Counted from the stretch's first letter, positions 26,755 through 35,309 are shown. The stretch is 64,000 bases of DNA from an uncultured Tenacibaculum sp. (GCA_947504185.1 CANNGJ010000002.1:184496-248495); one strand, 5' to 3'. Notes: generated from the letters alone by a model not told the origin. Made by a program: numbers and translations.

Positions 26755-28736
26755 TATGAGGTTTGTAATTGGTTCATAGAATTTAAAAGACGCATTAGCA
26801 TATCTTTTAACTTATCTTCCATTTCGTCTACTGATTCGGTTAAGGTTTCTGTTTGAATCGTTACCGTTTCAACCATTTTACCAAACTGTACATTAATGTT
26901 TGTTTGCTTGCTACCACCGTCAGCAATACCCGAAATGCCTTGTTTAAATACATCTGAATTACCTAACCCACCTCCTGTAAGTTGCGCATTTGAATTACCA
27001 GTAATTCCAGCTACTTTAGAGGTTAGTTTATCTAACACTCCTAAACTTTTACTTTTACCTGCTTCGGCTACTCCTTTATGGTAGGCTTTGGCTGCATTTT
27101 TACCAATCTCTTTAGCTCGTTTAAGAGCTTTGCTACCAGTTTCTACACCGATTAAGTTTTTAGTAGCTTGCTTTCCTGCTTCCCAAGCTTGTTTCCATTT
27201 ACCTTTAAAAAAGAGCATTAACGTATTTCCGATTCCTGCAATACCTTTTATAAACTCCTTTAGCCTATCTATCACAGCTTCTTTTATAAGGTTTCCAAAA
27301 CCTTTTAAAGTCTCCCAAATAGCAAGTATACCACCTCTAAACCAGCCTACTTTTTGGTAAGCATATACGATAGTTCCTATAAGAGCTACAATACCTGTAA
27401 TTACCAAACCTATAGGATTTGCCATCATAACAATATTTAAAGCGATTTGCCTTAGTTTCCAAAGTCCGTAAAGACCTAATAGAACTCTTAAAACTGGAGT
27501 TAAAGGTTTAATCCAATTTAATACTGTCGCTATACCATTAGACATAATTTCTATTACTACAGTAAGTCCACTCATTACAGTATTTAAAGAAGATAGGACA
27601 TTAAACGCTCCGTTTCCTGCCTCTGTTAACCCGAGAAATTGCCCTATAAAACTGGTAACTGCATTCCACAACGGTTTAAAAGCGTTAAAGAATTTAAGTA
27701 CACCATTTCTAACCTTATCAAAACTCCCCAACATTTTAATACCGAAATCAATTACTTTGTTAATGGTAGGCACTATATGTTTTTCACTAAATTCAGCTAA
27801 CTTGGTTTTTAAATTTCCAAAGAATGTAGAAAGCTTACCCCAACCGCTTTGGCTTATTTTATCCATCATTCCATAAAAACGACCTCCTTTACCTGTTGCA
27901 GTTGCAAAAGCACTTTCTACCATTTTTGCACTAATCTGCCCTTTGCTCATTTGTTCTTTTAACTTACCCATGCTTAGCCCTGTTTTTTCAGAGATAATTT
28001 GCAAGGGGTTAAAACCTGCATTAATCATTTGTAAAAGGTCTTGCCCCATAAGCTTACCAGTACTTTGCATTTGAGCATACGCCAAGGTCATAGAATTTAA
28101 CTTCTCTTTGTTACCTCCCGAAATATCTCCCAACATTTTTAGTGTGGGTAAAATCTTTTTACCACCCATTCCAAAGTTTAAGAGTAGTTCGGCATTTCGC
28201 TGTAAGTCGGCATTTTCAAAAGGGGTCTTATTAGCAAACTTATTTAGGTTGGCTAACATTTTATTAGCCTTGTCAGAACTACCTAAAAGTGTTTCAAACT
28301 TAATACGAGTTTGTTCTAAATCCATTCCTAGTTTAGCCACTCCTTTAAATCCATTCCAAACACTCATAACACCCACAGCTCCTATAGCTGCACCTGCAAA
28401 ACCTTTCATTAATGTTGGTAATTTGCGTATGCGGTCTAAAAAAGAATTTGGCGGTAGCTTTTCTAATTTTACAAGACTACGCTCTGTTTTAGCTAACTGC
28501 CCATTAATTTTTCTAAGTTGTTTTATAGTAGTGGCTGTACCCTGTTGTTTCTTTAAACCTTCTAACTTTGCACGTAAACCGTCAATGTTTTTAGCTCCTT
28601 TAAATAGCTGTTTTTGGTGGTTCTCTTGTAATTTGCTAAATTTGTTATAGGTACTTCCTGCTGTTTGAGCTACTTTCATCAGCTTAGAACTCATGAAGTC
28701 CTTTAAAAAAATTGTATAACTATAACTTTTAGCCAT
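26754..28736 (-). CDS. Tail tape measure protein
   Basis: This 660-residue protein sets tail length. It has an N-terminal helical region, the conserved tape-measure domain (residues about 120-320, with TRIKFETLLGSSDKANKML and QLISEK-like segments), hydrophobic stretches at about 385-475 (VLRVLLGLYGLWKL, IGLVITGIVALIGTIVYAY) and a helical C-terminus with TETLTESVDEMEDKL. Gene order (chaperone, tape measure, gpN position, hub) confirms it. Its start codon is only 3 bases from the start of a gene on the opposite strand. Confidence 0.93.
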   Translation of the reverse strand: MAKSYSYTIFLKDFMSSKLMKVAQTAGSTYNKFSKLQENHQKQLFKGAKNIDGLRAKLEGLKKQQGTATTIKQLRKINGQLAKTERSLVKLEKLPPNSFLDRIRKLPTLMKGFAGAAIGAVGVMSVWNGFKGVAKLGMDLEQTRIKFETLLGSSDKANKMLANLNKFANKTPFENADLQRNAELLLNFGMGGKKILPTLKMLGDISGGNKEKLNSMTLAYAQMQSTGKLMGQDLLQMINAGFNPLQIISEKTGLSMGKLKEQMSKGQISAKMVESAFATATGKGGRFYGMMDKISQSGWGKLSTFFGNLKTKLAEFSEKHIVPTINKVIDFGIKMLGSFDKVRNGVLKFFNAFKPLWNAVTSFIGQFLGLTEAGNGAFNVLSSLNTVMSGLTVVIEIMSNGIATVLNWIKPLTPVLRVLLGLYGLWKLRQIALNIVMMANPIGLVITGIVALIGTIVYAYQKVGWFRGGILAIWETLKGFGNLIKEAVIDRLKEFIKGIAGIGNTLMLFFKGKWKQAWEAGKQATKNLIGVETGSKALKRAKEIGKNAAKAYHKGVAEAGKSKSLGVLDKLTSKVAGITGNSNAQLTGGGLGNSDVFKQGISGIADGGSKQTNINVQFGKMVETVTIQTETLTESVDEMEDKLKDMLMRLLNSMNQLQTS

Positions 28737-28739
28737 TTT

Positions 28740-29039
28740 ATGAGAGTATTAAAAATCTTAGCTTATCTATGCTTAATTGGGTTTATTGTTGATTTATTTT
28801 ATAAGTTTTTCAACTTTGAATCATTTAAAGAAAATGTAAAATTTCAAGGTGTTAAAGCTTCTATTGCTATGGCTATTCAATCTTTAATTACTGTTTTGTT
28901 ATGGCAGTTTAAAGGCGGAGACATAGCCTTAAAATGGTTTGGAATTACTTTTATACCTTTTTTATTTGCTGAAATATATTTTGTAATGCAGCATCAAAAA
29001 GAAATAGAAAAAGAAGAGCAAACTAAAACTTTACATTAA
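28740..29039 (+). CDS. Reverse-strand membrane protein inside the tail operon, 99 aa
   Basis: This protein has three predicted membrane helices (ILAYLCLIGFIVDLFY, SIAMAIQSLITVLLW and WFGITFIPFLFAEIYFVM) and a charged C-terminal tail (QKEIEKEEQTKTLH). It lies on the plus strand, wedged between the tape measure gene (start codons 3 bases apart) and the tail chaperone gene (3' ends overlap by 17 bases). The position and orientation suggest an independently expressed accessory gene, such as a superinfection-exclusion or lysogenic-conversion protein. That is inference. No convincing promoter was found, only a near-match TAACTTTT at about 28722. Confidence 0.65.
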   Translation: MRVLKILAYLCLIGFIVDLFYKFFNFESFKENVKFQGVKASIAMAIQSLITVLLWQFKGGDIALKWFGITFIPFLFAEIYFVMQHQKEIEKEEQTKTLH

Positions 29040-29495
29040 GCGGTTTACCCTCTCGCTTTCGTATCTCTACAAGTTGGGCGAATTTCTCCGCCCAAGCTTT
29101 GTTAGATAATTCTTTGGGATTTATTCCTAAATGATATTCAAGAAGGGTATTTATATAACCTATGGGGTTATTATCTGGGTGACCCTTAGCACCCTTTAGC
29201 ACTTTTCCAGTTCGTACTCTGTTGCTTTTACAATCTTATCTAATTGCTCTGTAATACCTAAAAGGTTATTTACATTTGGAGTAATTTTAACCCCACCTAC
29301 AAAACTATTTTCGATAATTGTTTCAGCAAAACCTAACGGGTCTGTTTGCGCTAAGGTAGTTGCGTACGATACGGTTTCCCTGTCTGGTGTTTTAATAAAA
29401 GACACATCGCCTGTAGTCTTATCTGTTAATTTCCATACACCTTCTGGGCTTTCCTTTTTCCAGTTATCTATTTGCTCTTGGTTGATTTTTGACAT
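29023..29495 (-). CDS. Tail assembly chaperone, long form by predicted -1 frameshift
   Basis: A -1 shift at GGAAAAG (29202-29208), two codons before the normal stop, opens 59 more codons to a TAG at 29023, for a product of about 157 residues. The extension reads KGAKGHPDNNPIGYINTLL, then YHLGINPKELSNKAWAEKFA and ends KPLNVKF. This has the hallmarks of the second half of contractile-tail chaperone pairs (Mu gp41/gp42). There is no start codon in the extension at a sensible place, which also supports a frameshift. The slippery site is not the strongest known type, so the efficiency is uncertain. Confidence 0.75.
29196..29495 (-). CDS. Tail assembly chaperone, short form
   Basis: This 99-residue protein is translated in the normal frame and ends YELEKC. 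It contains WKLTDKTTGDVSFIKTPDRE and a helical C-terminus. It sits between tail tube and tape measure, the place of Mu gp41 and lambda G. These chaperones coat the tape measure protein before the tube is built. The last codons carry a slippery GGAAAAG, from which a longer product can be made. Confidence 0.8.
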   Translation of the reverse strand: MSKINQEQIDNWKKESPEGVWKLTDKTTGDVSFIKTPDRETVSYATTLAQTDPLGFAETIIENSFVGGVKITPNVNNLLGITEQLDKIVKATEYELEKC

Positions 29496-29522
29496 TTTAA
29501 ATTGATTTTAAAAGTTATTTAA

Positions 29523-29948
29523 TTAGGCTGCTTCTCTACGTAAAAACATGATTGGTAAGGTTATTTCCATAAACTTATCGCCTTGTTTTGTTTCTCGGTT
29601 ATCGTCTGTAAACTCTACACCTTTTAAAATGTAGGTTACAATCTTTGTAGGATTGTTTTTTCTTACAAAGGTTACTGTAATATCAAACGGAGCTAAATCC
29701 GTTAAGTCCTCGTCTGGCTCTAAACCACCTTGTAAAGCTTCTACAACACTTTGCAATAGTATTAGTTCTCCTTCTGGAGTTTTATTACCATGCTGTATAG
29801 CGTGTGGGTTACCGCCTCTAGCCGTCAAGTACTCTTTGTCTTTTTTCATAGAGAATTTAATACCTCTAACACGTCCTAGTACTCTACCTAACATTGCTAT
29901 TTGTACGTTTGCCCAACTAAACTCTGGGCTATTACTATCAAAAGTCAT
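29523..29948 (-). CDS. Tail tube protein
   Basis: This 141-residue protein directly follows the sheath gene, the place of Mu gpM. Its pattern is that of contractile tail tube proteins: a beta-rich fold with VLGRVRGIKFSMKKDKEY, DITVTFVRKNNPTKIVTYIL and a C-terminal strand KFMEITLPIMFL. It polymerises into the inner tube through which DNA passes. Confidence 0.75.
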   Translation of the reverse strand: MTFDSNSPEFSWANVQIAMLGRVLGRVRGIKFSMKKDKEYLTARGGNPHAIQHGNKTPEGELILLQSVVEALQGGLEPDEDLTDLAPFDITVTFVRKNNPTKIVTYILKGVEFTDDNRETKQGDKFMEITLPIMFLRREAA

Positions 29949-29958
29949 TGGTTGTAAT

Positions 29959-31134
29959 TTAATTGGTTAAACTTGTAGTAAACCCTAAGTCTACTGTAAT
30001 GTACTTGGCATACCCTACAGGTAAAATCTTTAGTGCTACCTTCATTTCATTAGTTCCTAAAACATCTTGATTAGGGTCTATACTGGTTCTGCTTGCTGAA
30101 ATTTCGCCGTTTTGGGTCATTTGAGAAGTCAACGCATTATCTATAACAGCTTGCCAGCTCTTTATTAATACTGGAGCTATTTTACCATTTGGCTCTAAAG
30201 GAATTTCATCTAAAAGCTCATTTACAAAAGCGTTGTAAGCAATTCTACGAGCCTTGTAAATGGTACGCACTCTAGGAATACTATTAAGGTCGTTGCTTTC
30301 CAACATACAAGTAGGTGCGTCTGTAAAGAAATATCCTGCACGCCCAACGAAAGAACGTAAGAAGATATAGCCTTTATCGTGTATTGCATCCCAGCTATTC
30401 TCGTAAGCTTCTATCGGCTCTCCATTCGTTAAATAAGCGTTACTTACTGGTAATGTTCCCGACTTTACTCTAGCAGGGTTACGCATTACAGGGTCTTTAG
30501 CTAAACGACCTAATAACAAGCCTACCGCAGCGTTTTTACTTTTATCTGTGTTAGCAGTTAATATCGACACAAATTCGTTACTAGCTTCTTTGTAATTTTT
30601 TAAGTCTGCTTCTGTACCGTTAAAATCTTTTCCATCAATAATAACCGAAGCTTCCTTGTACTTTTCTGCATAGCCTTTAATTAAAAGCTGTGCTTTAATT
30701 ACTGCTTTGTCTACGTCTTCATCTAAACCATTAGCAATAGTTACCCCTGCTGCCGATTTTCTCGACAAACCTAAAAGGCGTACAGTTCCTTTAGCATCGT
30801 CTAATAACTTTTTAGCGTATGCTTCTGTAGGGTCTGCCATTTCTTCCATGGTAACAGCAGCATCTACTACCATTACCCAAAGTTCTGCGCCTTCTCCAGC
30901 TTCTTCGTAAAACTGTTTTACATGCTTATACGCATAAGCGTTTGTGCCAGTTTCGGTAATACCTTTGGTTTTAGCATCCTCTAAACCAGTTACCCTAACC
31001 GATTGCCCTACTTGAATTTTTCCAGCTACCGAAGCACCTGTTAATACCATAGCTGCAATACCATCGGCAGTTTGAATAGAACCGCCTAAGCGGTTGCTAT
31101 TTACATTTATCTTAATTTTTGGTAATCCGTTCAT
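29959..31134 (-). CDS. Tail sheath protein, DUF2586-like
   Basis: This 391-residue contractile sheath protein marks the phage as a myovirus. Family features are the N-terminal GLPKIKINVNSNRLGG, a middle domain with ELWVMVVDAAVTMEE, and the C-terminal sheath domain with YIFLRSFVGRAGYFFTDAP, PRVRTIYKARRIAYNAF and the end KYITVDLGFTTSL. It is followed by the tube gene after 10 bases. Sheath subunits contract to drive the tube through the cell envelope. Confidence 0.9.
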   Translation of the reverse strand: MNGLPKIKINVNSNRLGGSIQTADGIAAMVLTGASVAGKIQVGQSVRVTGLEDAKTKGITETGTNAYAYKHVKQFYEEAGEGAELWVMVVDAAVTMEEMADPTEAYAKKLLDDAKGTVRLLGLSRKSAAGVTIANGLDEDVDKAVIKAQLLIKGYAEKYKEASVIIDGKDFNGTEADLKNYKEASNEFVSILTANTDKSKNAAVGLLLGRLAKDPVMRNPARVKSGTLPVSNAYLTNGEPIEAYENSWDAIHDKGYIFLRSFVGRAGYFFTDAPTCMLESNDLNSIPRVRTIYKARRIAYNAFVNELLDEIPLEPNGKIAPVLIKSWQAVIDNALTSQMTQNGEISASRTSIDPNQDVLGTNEMKVALKILPVGYAKYITVDLGFTTSLTN

Positions 31135-31149
31135 TTTTGTGTTTTTATT

Positions 31150-31470
31150 TTATCCAAAAATTCGATTAAAAAAACCTTTCTTTTTCTTTGGTTTTATACT
31201 GTCCTTTTTTTGTTTAATTTCATTTTCTAGGACAGGCTCAATCTCTAATCGTATATTTCCGCTACCTCTATTTTTAAGTTTTTTAATTTCTGTTTTAAAC
31301 TCATTAGTTATAGAAGTAGTTTCTTTTCGTATCGCCTCTTCAATAGTTGGGCGTAAAAGTTCAATAGTTTGTTTATTTGCTTTGGTGCTTGCTACATAAC
31401 CAATAACACCGCCGATAAGTGCTGCAATAATTACTATAATTAAGTTTTCGGCTAAGTTTTTAAAATTCAT
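31150..31470 (-). CDS. Rz/i-spanin-like membrane protein
   Basis: This 106-residue protein has one N-terminal membrane segment (IIVIIAALIGGVIGYVAS) followed by a long charged coiled coil and a basic C-terminus (KPKKKKGFFNRIFG). It lies right after the endolysin gene, where spanin genes usually are. Spanins fuse inner and outer membranes at the last step of lysis. No separate o-spanin lipoprotein was seen. The assignment rests on topology and position. Confidence 0.55.
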   Translation of the reverse strand: MNFKNLAENLIIVIIAALIGGVIGYVASTKANKQTIELLRPTIEEAIRKETTSITNEFKTEIKKLKNRGSGNIRLEIEPVLENEIKQKKDSIKPKKKKGFFNRIFG

Positions 31471-31484
31471 AATGCTTTTTTAAC

Positions 31485-31916
31485 TTAAATTTTATGTAGT
31501 TTTCTATAACTCAAAACCCTGTTTTTAGGATATGCAGATATTTTTACTTGATTGTTTTGATTGCCACCTAATACATAAACCTTATCCTTTGTTTCTTTTA
31601 TAAAAAAGGCTACATGTCCTTTCCAACTTGTTAGATGCTCTCGCCAAAAAACAACAACATCTCCCTGTTTTGGGTTTTCTGTACTTACTCCAGCTTTCAT
31701 CCAGCTACGGGCTGTTAATTTTCCTGTAAACTCATAACCTGCTTTTTTAGCAACCCAATTAGCAAACGCACTACACCAAGCAGTTTCATCATGAAGTTTT
31801 TTACCGTCAAACCCTAAAATGTTAAAGTATTTTAGCACTTCTGGGTTATCTTGGTTACCAGCTACTTCTTTTACACCAACCTCTTTTAAGGCTATGTTTA
31901 AAATATCTACTACCAT
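31485..31916 (-). CDS. Endolysin, CHAP-like (TIGR02594-type) cysteine peptidase
   Basis: This 143-residue peptidoglycan peptidase has the catalytic Cys in TAWCSAFANWVAKKAG and the catalytic His in WKGHVAFFIKE, with a following Asn in GGNQNNQVK, the pattern of TIGR02594/CHAP-like enzymes. There is no signal peptide, so release through a holin is expected. It lies between capsid and sheath genes rather than next to the holin (24.0 kb). Confidence 0.85.
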   Translation of the reverse strand: MVVDILNIALKEVGVKEVAGNQDNPEVLKYFNILGFDGKKLHDETAWCSAFANWVAKKAGYEFTGKLTARSWMKAGVSTENPKQGDVVVFWREHLTSWKGHVAFFIKETKDKVYVLGGNQNNQVKISAYPKNRVLSYRKLHKI

Positions 31917-31949
31917 TGTTATCGCTTTAATAATTTACCCCTTAGGGTA

Positions 31950-31975
31950 GCAGCTCCTCATATAGAGAGAGCTGC
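31950..31975 (-). terminator. Hairpin between capsid genes and endolysin gene
   Basis: GCAGCTC pairs with GAGCTGC across a 12-base loop. There is no strong T run, so it may be a weak terminator or an mRNA processing or stability hairpin separating highly expressed capsid genes from lysis and tail genes. Confidence 0.45.
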
Positions 31976-32428
31976 CTAGTTATTGGATTTGGTAAAAACA
32001 ACTATGTTTTTATCCTCTAAAGTTTTAGCATGATTTCTAGCTAAACCTTTCATTTTAAAAAAGAATCCGTCTGTAGTTTTATATACTTTCTCTAACATTT
32101 GGTCTTTCTTAAAAATCGCTTCTAAACGCTTTTTTTCTTTAGCGTTAGGCTTTATTTCTTGTACTTCTTTCGGAGTAGAAGCAGTCTCATTTTCTTTAGA
32201 TTGCTCCTTACTTTCTTCTGGAGCTTTCGTATTTTGTGTTTCCTGCTTTTTGGCAGTTTCCGAAGAGGATAACTCCTTGTTATCCTCTCCAGCTTTTAAG
32301 GCTTTGGTTTCTTGCCCGTTATTAACTGGTTGAGCTTGCTTAGAAGCATTCTCTCCAGTTGTTTGCGTCTGCTCCGTACTTCCTTCTGGAGCAGCTCCTT
32401 GCTTGTTTTTACTTTCTGGTTTTCCCAT
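31976..32428 (-). CDS. Low-complexity protein after the capsid gene
   Basis: This 150-residue protein has a highly charged disordered N-terminal two thirds rich in Glu, Lys, Gln and Ser, and a short folded C-terminus (MLEKVYKTTDGFFFKMKGLA, then NIVVFTK). It lies directly after the major capsid gene. A head decoration, head completion or scaffold-related role is possible, with no direct evidence. The C-terminal part resembles small domains found at this position in Bacteroidota phages. Confidence 0.65.
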   Translation of the reverse strand: MGKPESKNKQGAAPEGSTEQTQTTGENASKQAQPVNNGQETKALKAGEDNKELSSSETAKKQETQNTKAPEESKEQSKENETASTPKEVQEIKPNAKEKKRLEAIFKKDQMLEKVYKTTDGFFFKMKGLARNHAKTLEDKNIVVFTKSNN

Positions 32429-32438
32429 GGCTTAGACT

Positions 32439-33287
32439 TTAGATTATTGCTCCAAAATACTTAGGAGCGTTTGCTCTAATAGCACCCACTAAAGCACGTT
32501 GTCCGAACGATAGTAAGTCCGCTTGGATTCTTGCTTTTTTAGGTTCGAAATACATTTCTGTATCTCCAAAACATCTAAATGCCTCGTCAGTTACCCAAGC
32601 AAAAGACGCTCTTCTATCTCCAGCCTCTACTAAAGAACCAAAAGGCTTTTTAACACCAGCAGAAGTAAATAAAGGACAGTTAGAATACGTGAAGATTCTA
32701 AAATCTCCATACTCTCTGTTTTTTTCAGCCATAAGCTCTTTGTAAAGCTTTTTATCCTCCTTTTTAATTCTAGCCCAATGCGCTGGAGTTAAACAAAGGT
32801 TTAGCCTTTCGTTAAGGTCATTTTCCATATAGAAAGACCTTAAATCTGTAATTCCATCAATAATAGAATCGTTTGCCCCTAAATTTAAAAGCTTGTTTTT
32901 TGCATTGTCAACGCTTGGTGTCCAAGAAAAAGCAGCTCTTTTACCTAAGTTCTTTGCTAAACTTGATTTATGACGACCTACAATAGATTTTCTAGTACCG
33001 TCTGCTAATTCTACTTCTTCTAAATTTCTATGACGAGTAGCCTCGGTAGAATAGATTTTTAGTGTTACCTCGTGCGGAATATCCGTTACATCTGCAATCG
33101 GTAATTCTGCATTTGGATTTGTTTCGAAGTAGTTTTCGTGTGTAGTAGGTTCTACACCTGCTTCAATTAAGTTAATAACATTGTTATTTACATGTTCTGA
33201 TTTGTCTACAGAAGCAAAAACAAAGCTATTATCTGGTATTGGGTTTTCTTTAATATCATTTACCCATACTGATTTTTGTAATCCCAT
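32439..33287 (-). CDS. Major capsid protein
   Basis: This 282-residue protein follows the protease gene, as gpT does in Mu. HK97-fold capsid features are weak by eye, but the layout (extended N-arm, then LKIYSTEATRHRNLEEVEL, DNLN-like loops, and C-terminal IQADLLSFGQRALVGAIRA) and the position fit. It forms the icosahedral head. It is followed after 10 bases by the low-complexity protein gene. Confidence 0.85.
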   Translation of the reverse strand: MGLQKSVWVNDIKENPIPDNSFVFASVDKSEHVNNNVINLIEAGVEPTTHENYFETNPNAELPIADVTDIPHEVTLKIYSTEATRHRNLEEVELADGTRKSIVGRHKSSLAKNLGKRAAFSWTPSVDNAKNKLLNLGANDSIIDGITDLRSFYMENDLNERLNLCLTPAHWARIKKEDKKLYKELMAEKNREYGDFRIFTYSNCPLFTSAGVKKPFGSLVEAGDRRASFAWVTDEAFRCFGDTEMYFEPKKARIQADLLSFGQRALVGAIRANAPKYFGAII

Positions 33288-33306
33288 TTTAATTGGTTTT
33301 TAGTTA

Positions 33307-34314
33307 TTACTGTGTGTGTCTTACACCCTTATCGTAGTCTGCCACTAATTGTGCAAAAACTTCTGGTTCGTCTTGCTTAATGCGCTTTAACTCGGCTACG
33401 TTGTTTTTTGACAAATAATCAAAAGTTTGCGTAGGGTTACTCTTACCAGCTCCACCAGCACCTCCTACATCTTTCATAAAGTTGCCTAACATTGCATCTT
33501 TTCCAGTTGATTCGGTATTTTGGTTTCCTGCTGCTGCTAAAACACCGCTAAGTGTTGCTTTTGCTTGCTCGTGATTAGCATCAAAAAGAGCTAAATAACT
33601 CGTTTCGAAATTACTTTTAGCATCGTCTTTTAAGTTCAATGCTGCACTTGCTTTTTCTACCATTGTTTTTGCCTCTTTTGTTTGGGCTTCCTTTTGTGCA
33701 TCTTCCATTGCTTTTAGCTTGGTTTCAGCGTCATTTTTACCCGTCTTTAGGGTAGTAATAGCAGCTAAAACATCCGCTAAAGAGCTGTCGGCTTCTTTAC
33801 CCAAGGCTAGTGCTACATTTTTTAATTCAGACATATCGCTATCATTTTTAAAATTCAATTCTTCTAAGGCTAATTCGTCGCCTTTATCGTTGTATAATTT
33901 TAGGGCGTTGTCATTCCCACCCATATCAACTATGGAGATTTCAGAGAGGCGGGATTTTGTTACGGTTGCTCGTGTTTGTCCAGCTTTTAAGAATTTCTTT
34001 TCGGTGCTGGTTTCTTTTTTCTGAATACCAATAGACGCCATTTTGATAAAGCCATTCTTTACCTTTTCGGCAATCTTTTTAGCAAACTCGTTTGTTTCAT
34101 CAAACACGGCATCGGCTAAGAGCTTGCCGTTTTCTTTGCGGAGGTTTTCCCAACGCCCTATAACTTCATCACCTGTAGGATTCCACGTATTACGGCGGTG
34201 CATGTATAACATAATAGGGTTGGCTTTAAACTGTGTAAGGTCTATTCCGTCTGTAAGTACCCTATATCCATAACAGTTTACCGTCTCGTCGCTAACTACA
34301 AATGTGTGTTTCAT
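33307..34314 (-). CDS. Prohead protease with C-terminal scaffold region
   Basis: This 335-residue protein has an N-terminal Mu gpI/HK97-type prohead protease domain (residues about 1-150). Visible parts are NPIMLYMHRRNT with the likely catalytic His, FIKMASIGIQKK with the likely catalytic Ser, and LSEISIVDMGGNDNAL. The C-terminal half (about 165-335) is helical and low in complexity, typical of a scaffold. In Mu a nested start makes the scaffold alone; the internal Met in NDSDMSELKN at about residue 160 could do this. It is the first gene of the leftward late operon, with its start 83 bases from the dyad centre. Confidence 0.88.
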   Translation of the reverse strand: MKHTFVVSDETVNCYGYRVLTDGIDLTQFKANPIMLYMHRRNTWNPTGDEVIGRWENLRKENGKLLADAVFDETNEFAKKIAEKVKNGFIKMASIGIQKKETSTEKKFLKAGQTRATVTKSRLSEISIVDMGGNDNALKLYNDKGDELALEELNFKNDSDMSELKNVALALGKEADSSLADVLAAITTLKTGKNDAETKLKAMEDAQKEAQTKEAKTMVEKASAALNLKDDAKSNFETSYLALFDANHEQAKATLSGVLAAAGNQNTESTGKDAMLGNFMKDVGGAGGAGKSNPTQTFDYLSKNNVAELKRIKQDEPEVFAQLVADYDKGVRHTQ

Positions 34315-34330
34315 TTCTTATCGTTTTACA

Positions 34331-34467
34331 GGGCAAATCTGCGACGATTTACAAACGCTTACAAGTTGATTATCAAGGCTTGCATGAATTTCTGCAACCA
34401 TTGCACCATTTGATGCAAGCATTGATAATTGGCTTTACTAATACACCTATATAAAGCAACTTTGCCC
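34331..34467. promoter_or_regulatory. Symmetric divergent late promoter with 59-bp dyad
   Basis: The 172-base gap between the two late operons holds a dyad centred on 34399. Outer arms are TTATCAAGGCTTGCAT (34370-34385) and ATGCAAGCATTGATAA (34413-34428), complementary at 15 of 16 positions. Inner arms are TGCAA (34393-34397) and TTGCA (34401-34405). On the plus strand CAACTTTG followed by CCC lies at +58 to +65 from the centre. On the minus strand CAGATTTG followed by CCC lies at exactly the same distance. Each box is one base away from the -7 consensus. No -33 element is seen, as expected for an activator-dependent promoter. One dimeric or tetrameric activator could switch on both late operons. 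Confidence 0.75.
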
Positions 34468-34486
34468 AAGCAATAACACTAATATT

Positions 34487-34780
34487 ATGACTGATTTTTT
34501 GCTAGACGATAACGAAGACTTAACCATACAAAATGGCGATTTTGCTATAGGAAACGCAACCTTACAGCATCAAAAACACATTTTAGTAGCTCAAAAAGGA
34601 GAGTATAAAGAGCATCCAGAAATAGGAGTAGGTATTGCCAATGCTTTAAATGACGAAAACCCACGAAGGCTACTTACTCAAATTCGTAGAAATTTCGAGT
34701 ATGATGGAATGCAGGTAAAATCATTAGAGTTAAAACAAGACGGTAGCATTGCTATAGATGCTCCGTACAACACAATTTAA
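34487..34780 (+). CDS. Baseplate wedge gp25/gp46-like protein, out of its usual place
   Basis: This 97-residue protein resembles the small gp25/W/gp46 baseplate wedge proteins: LTIQNGDFAIGNATLQHQ, then GEYKEHPEIGVGIANALND, RRLLTQIRRNFEYDGM and a short final strand. Such genes normally sit between spike and J genes. Here it is the first gene of the rightward packaging operon, about 10 kb away from the other baseplate genes and on the other strand. The family call is by pattern. Confidence 0.65.
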   Translation: MTDFLLDDNEDLTIQNGDFAIGNATLQHQKHILVAQKGEYKEHPEIGVGIANALNDENPRRLLTQIRRNFEYDGMQVKSLELKQDGSIAIDAPYNTI

Positions 34781-34802
34781 AAAGCATTTAAACAGTATTA
34801 CA

Positions 34803-35309
34803 ATGGCTAAAAAGCAAACCATACGAAAAGGACGATTACCTAAAGAGGTAAGCGAGCGTAAAAGAAGAGAGGGTAAACGTATGTACATAAACGGTTATAC
34901 TGTTTATGAGATTGCAGATATAACAGAATTACATGTAGATACGATAAAGAACTGGGCGAAACTAGATGAGTGGGAAGATGCTAAGAAAATGCACGCCATT
35001 AGTATTGGCGAAATGAAAGCAGAAGTTTTAAACACTTTTCATGCACTAAAAAATGGAGAAAAACCCAAAGTATCTGCCGACGCTATTCGTAAACTGGTAG
35101 TTGCTTTTCAAGACCTTAACGATAAACGTAAAAACGCTGCTTATGCTGTAGAAAACTTCGACCTTTTAACGGACGCACTTATAGCAAAAGCTATGGAAGC
35201 AACCACAAAGAAAGATAAAAACTTACGACTAGAAGGGGTTAAATATGTGGTTTCAGTAATGCAAGAAGTAGCAAATAACTTATACCAAGAAGCTTTAAAC
35301 AATGACTAA
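34803..35309 (+). CDS. Terminase small subunit
   Basis: This protein of about 168 residues has an N-terminal basic region (IRKGRLPKEVSERKRREGK) and a helix-turn-helix (YINGYTVYEIADITELHVDTIKNWAK) of the kind found in DNA-recognising small terminases. A long helical C-terminal part follows. I use the ATG at 34803, because the longer frame overlaps the upstream gene. It overlaps the large subunit gene by 8 bases. The small subunit selects phage DNA and recruits the motor. Confidence 0.8.
   Translation: MAKKQTIRKGRLPKEVSERKRREGKRMYINGYTVYEIADITELHVDTIKNWAKLDEWEDAKKMHAISIGEMKAEVLNTFHALKNGEKPKVSADAIRKLVVAFQDLNDKRKNAAYAVENFDLLTDALIAKAMEATTKKDKNLRLEGVKYVVSVMQEVANNLYQEALNND

Noticed and set aside
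27088..28650. Plus-strand reading frames inside the tape measure gene
   Set aside because: They are antisense to a clear long gene, with composition typical of shadow frames and no start signals.
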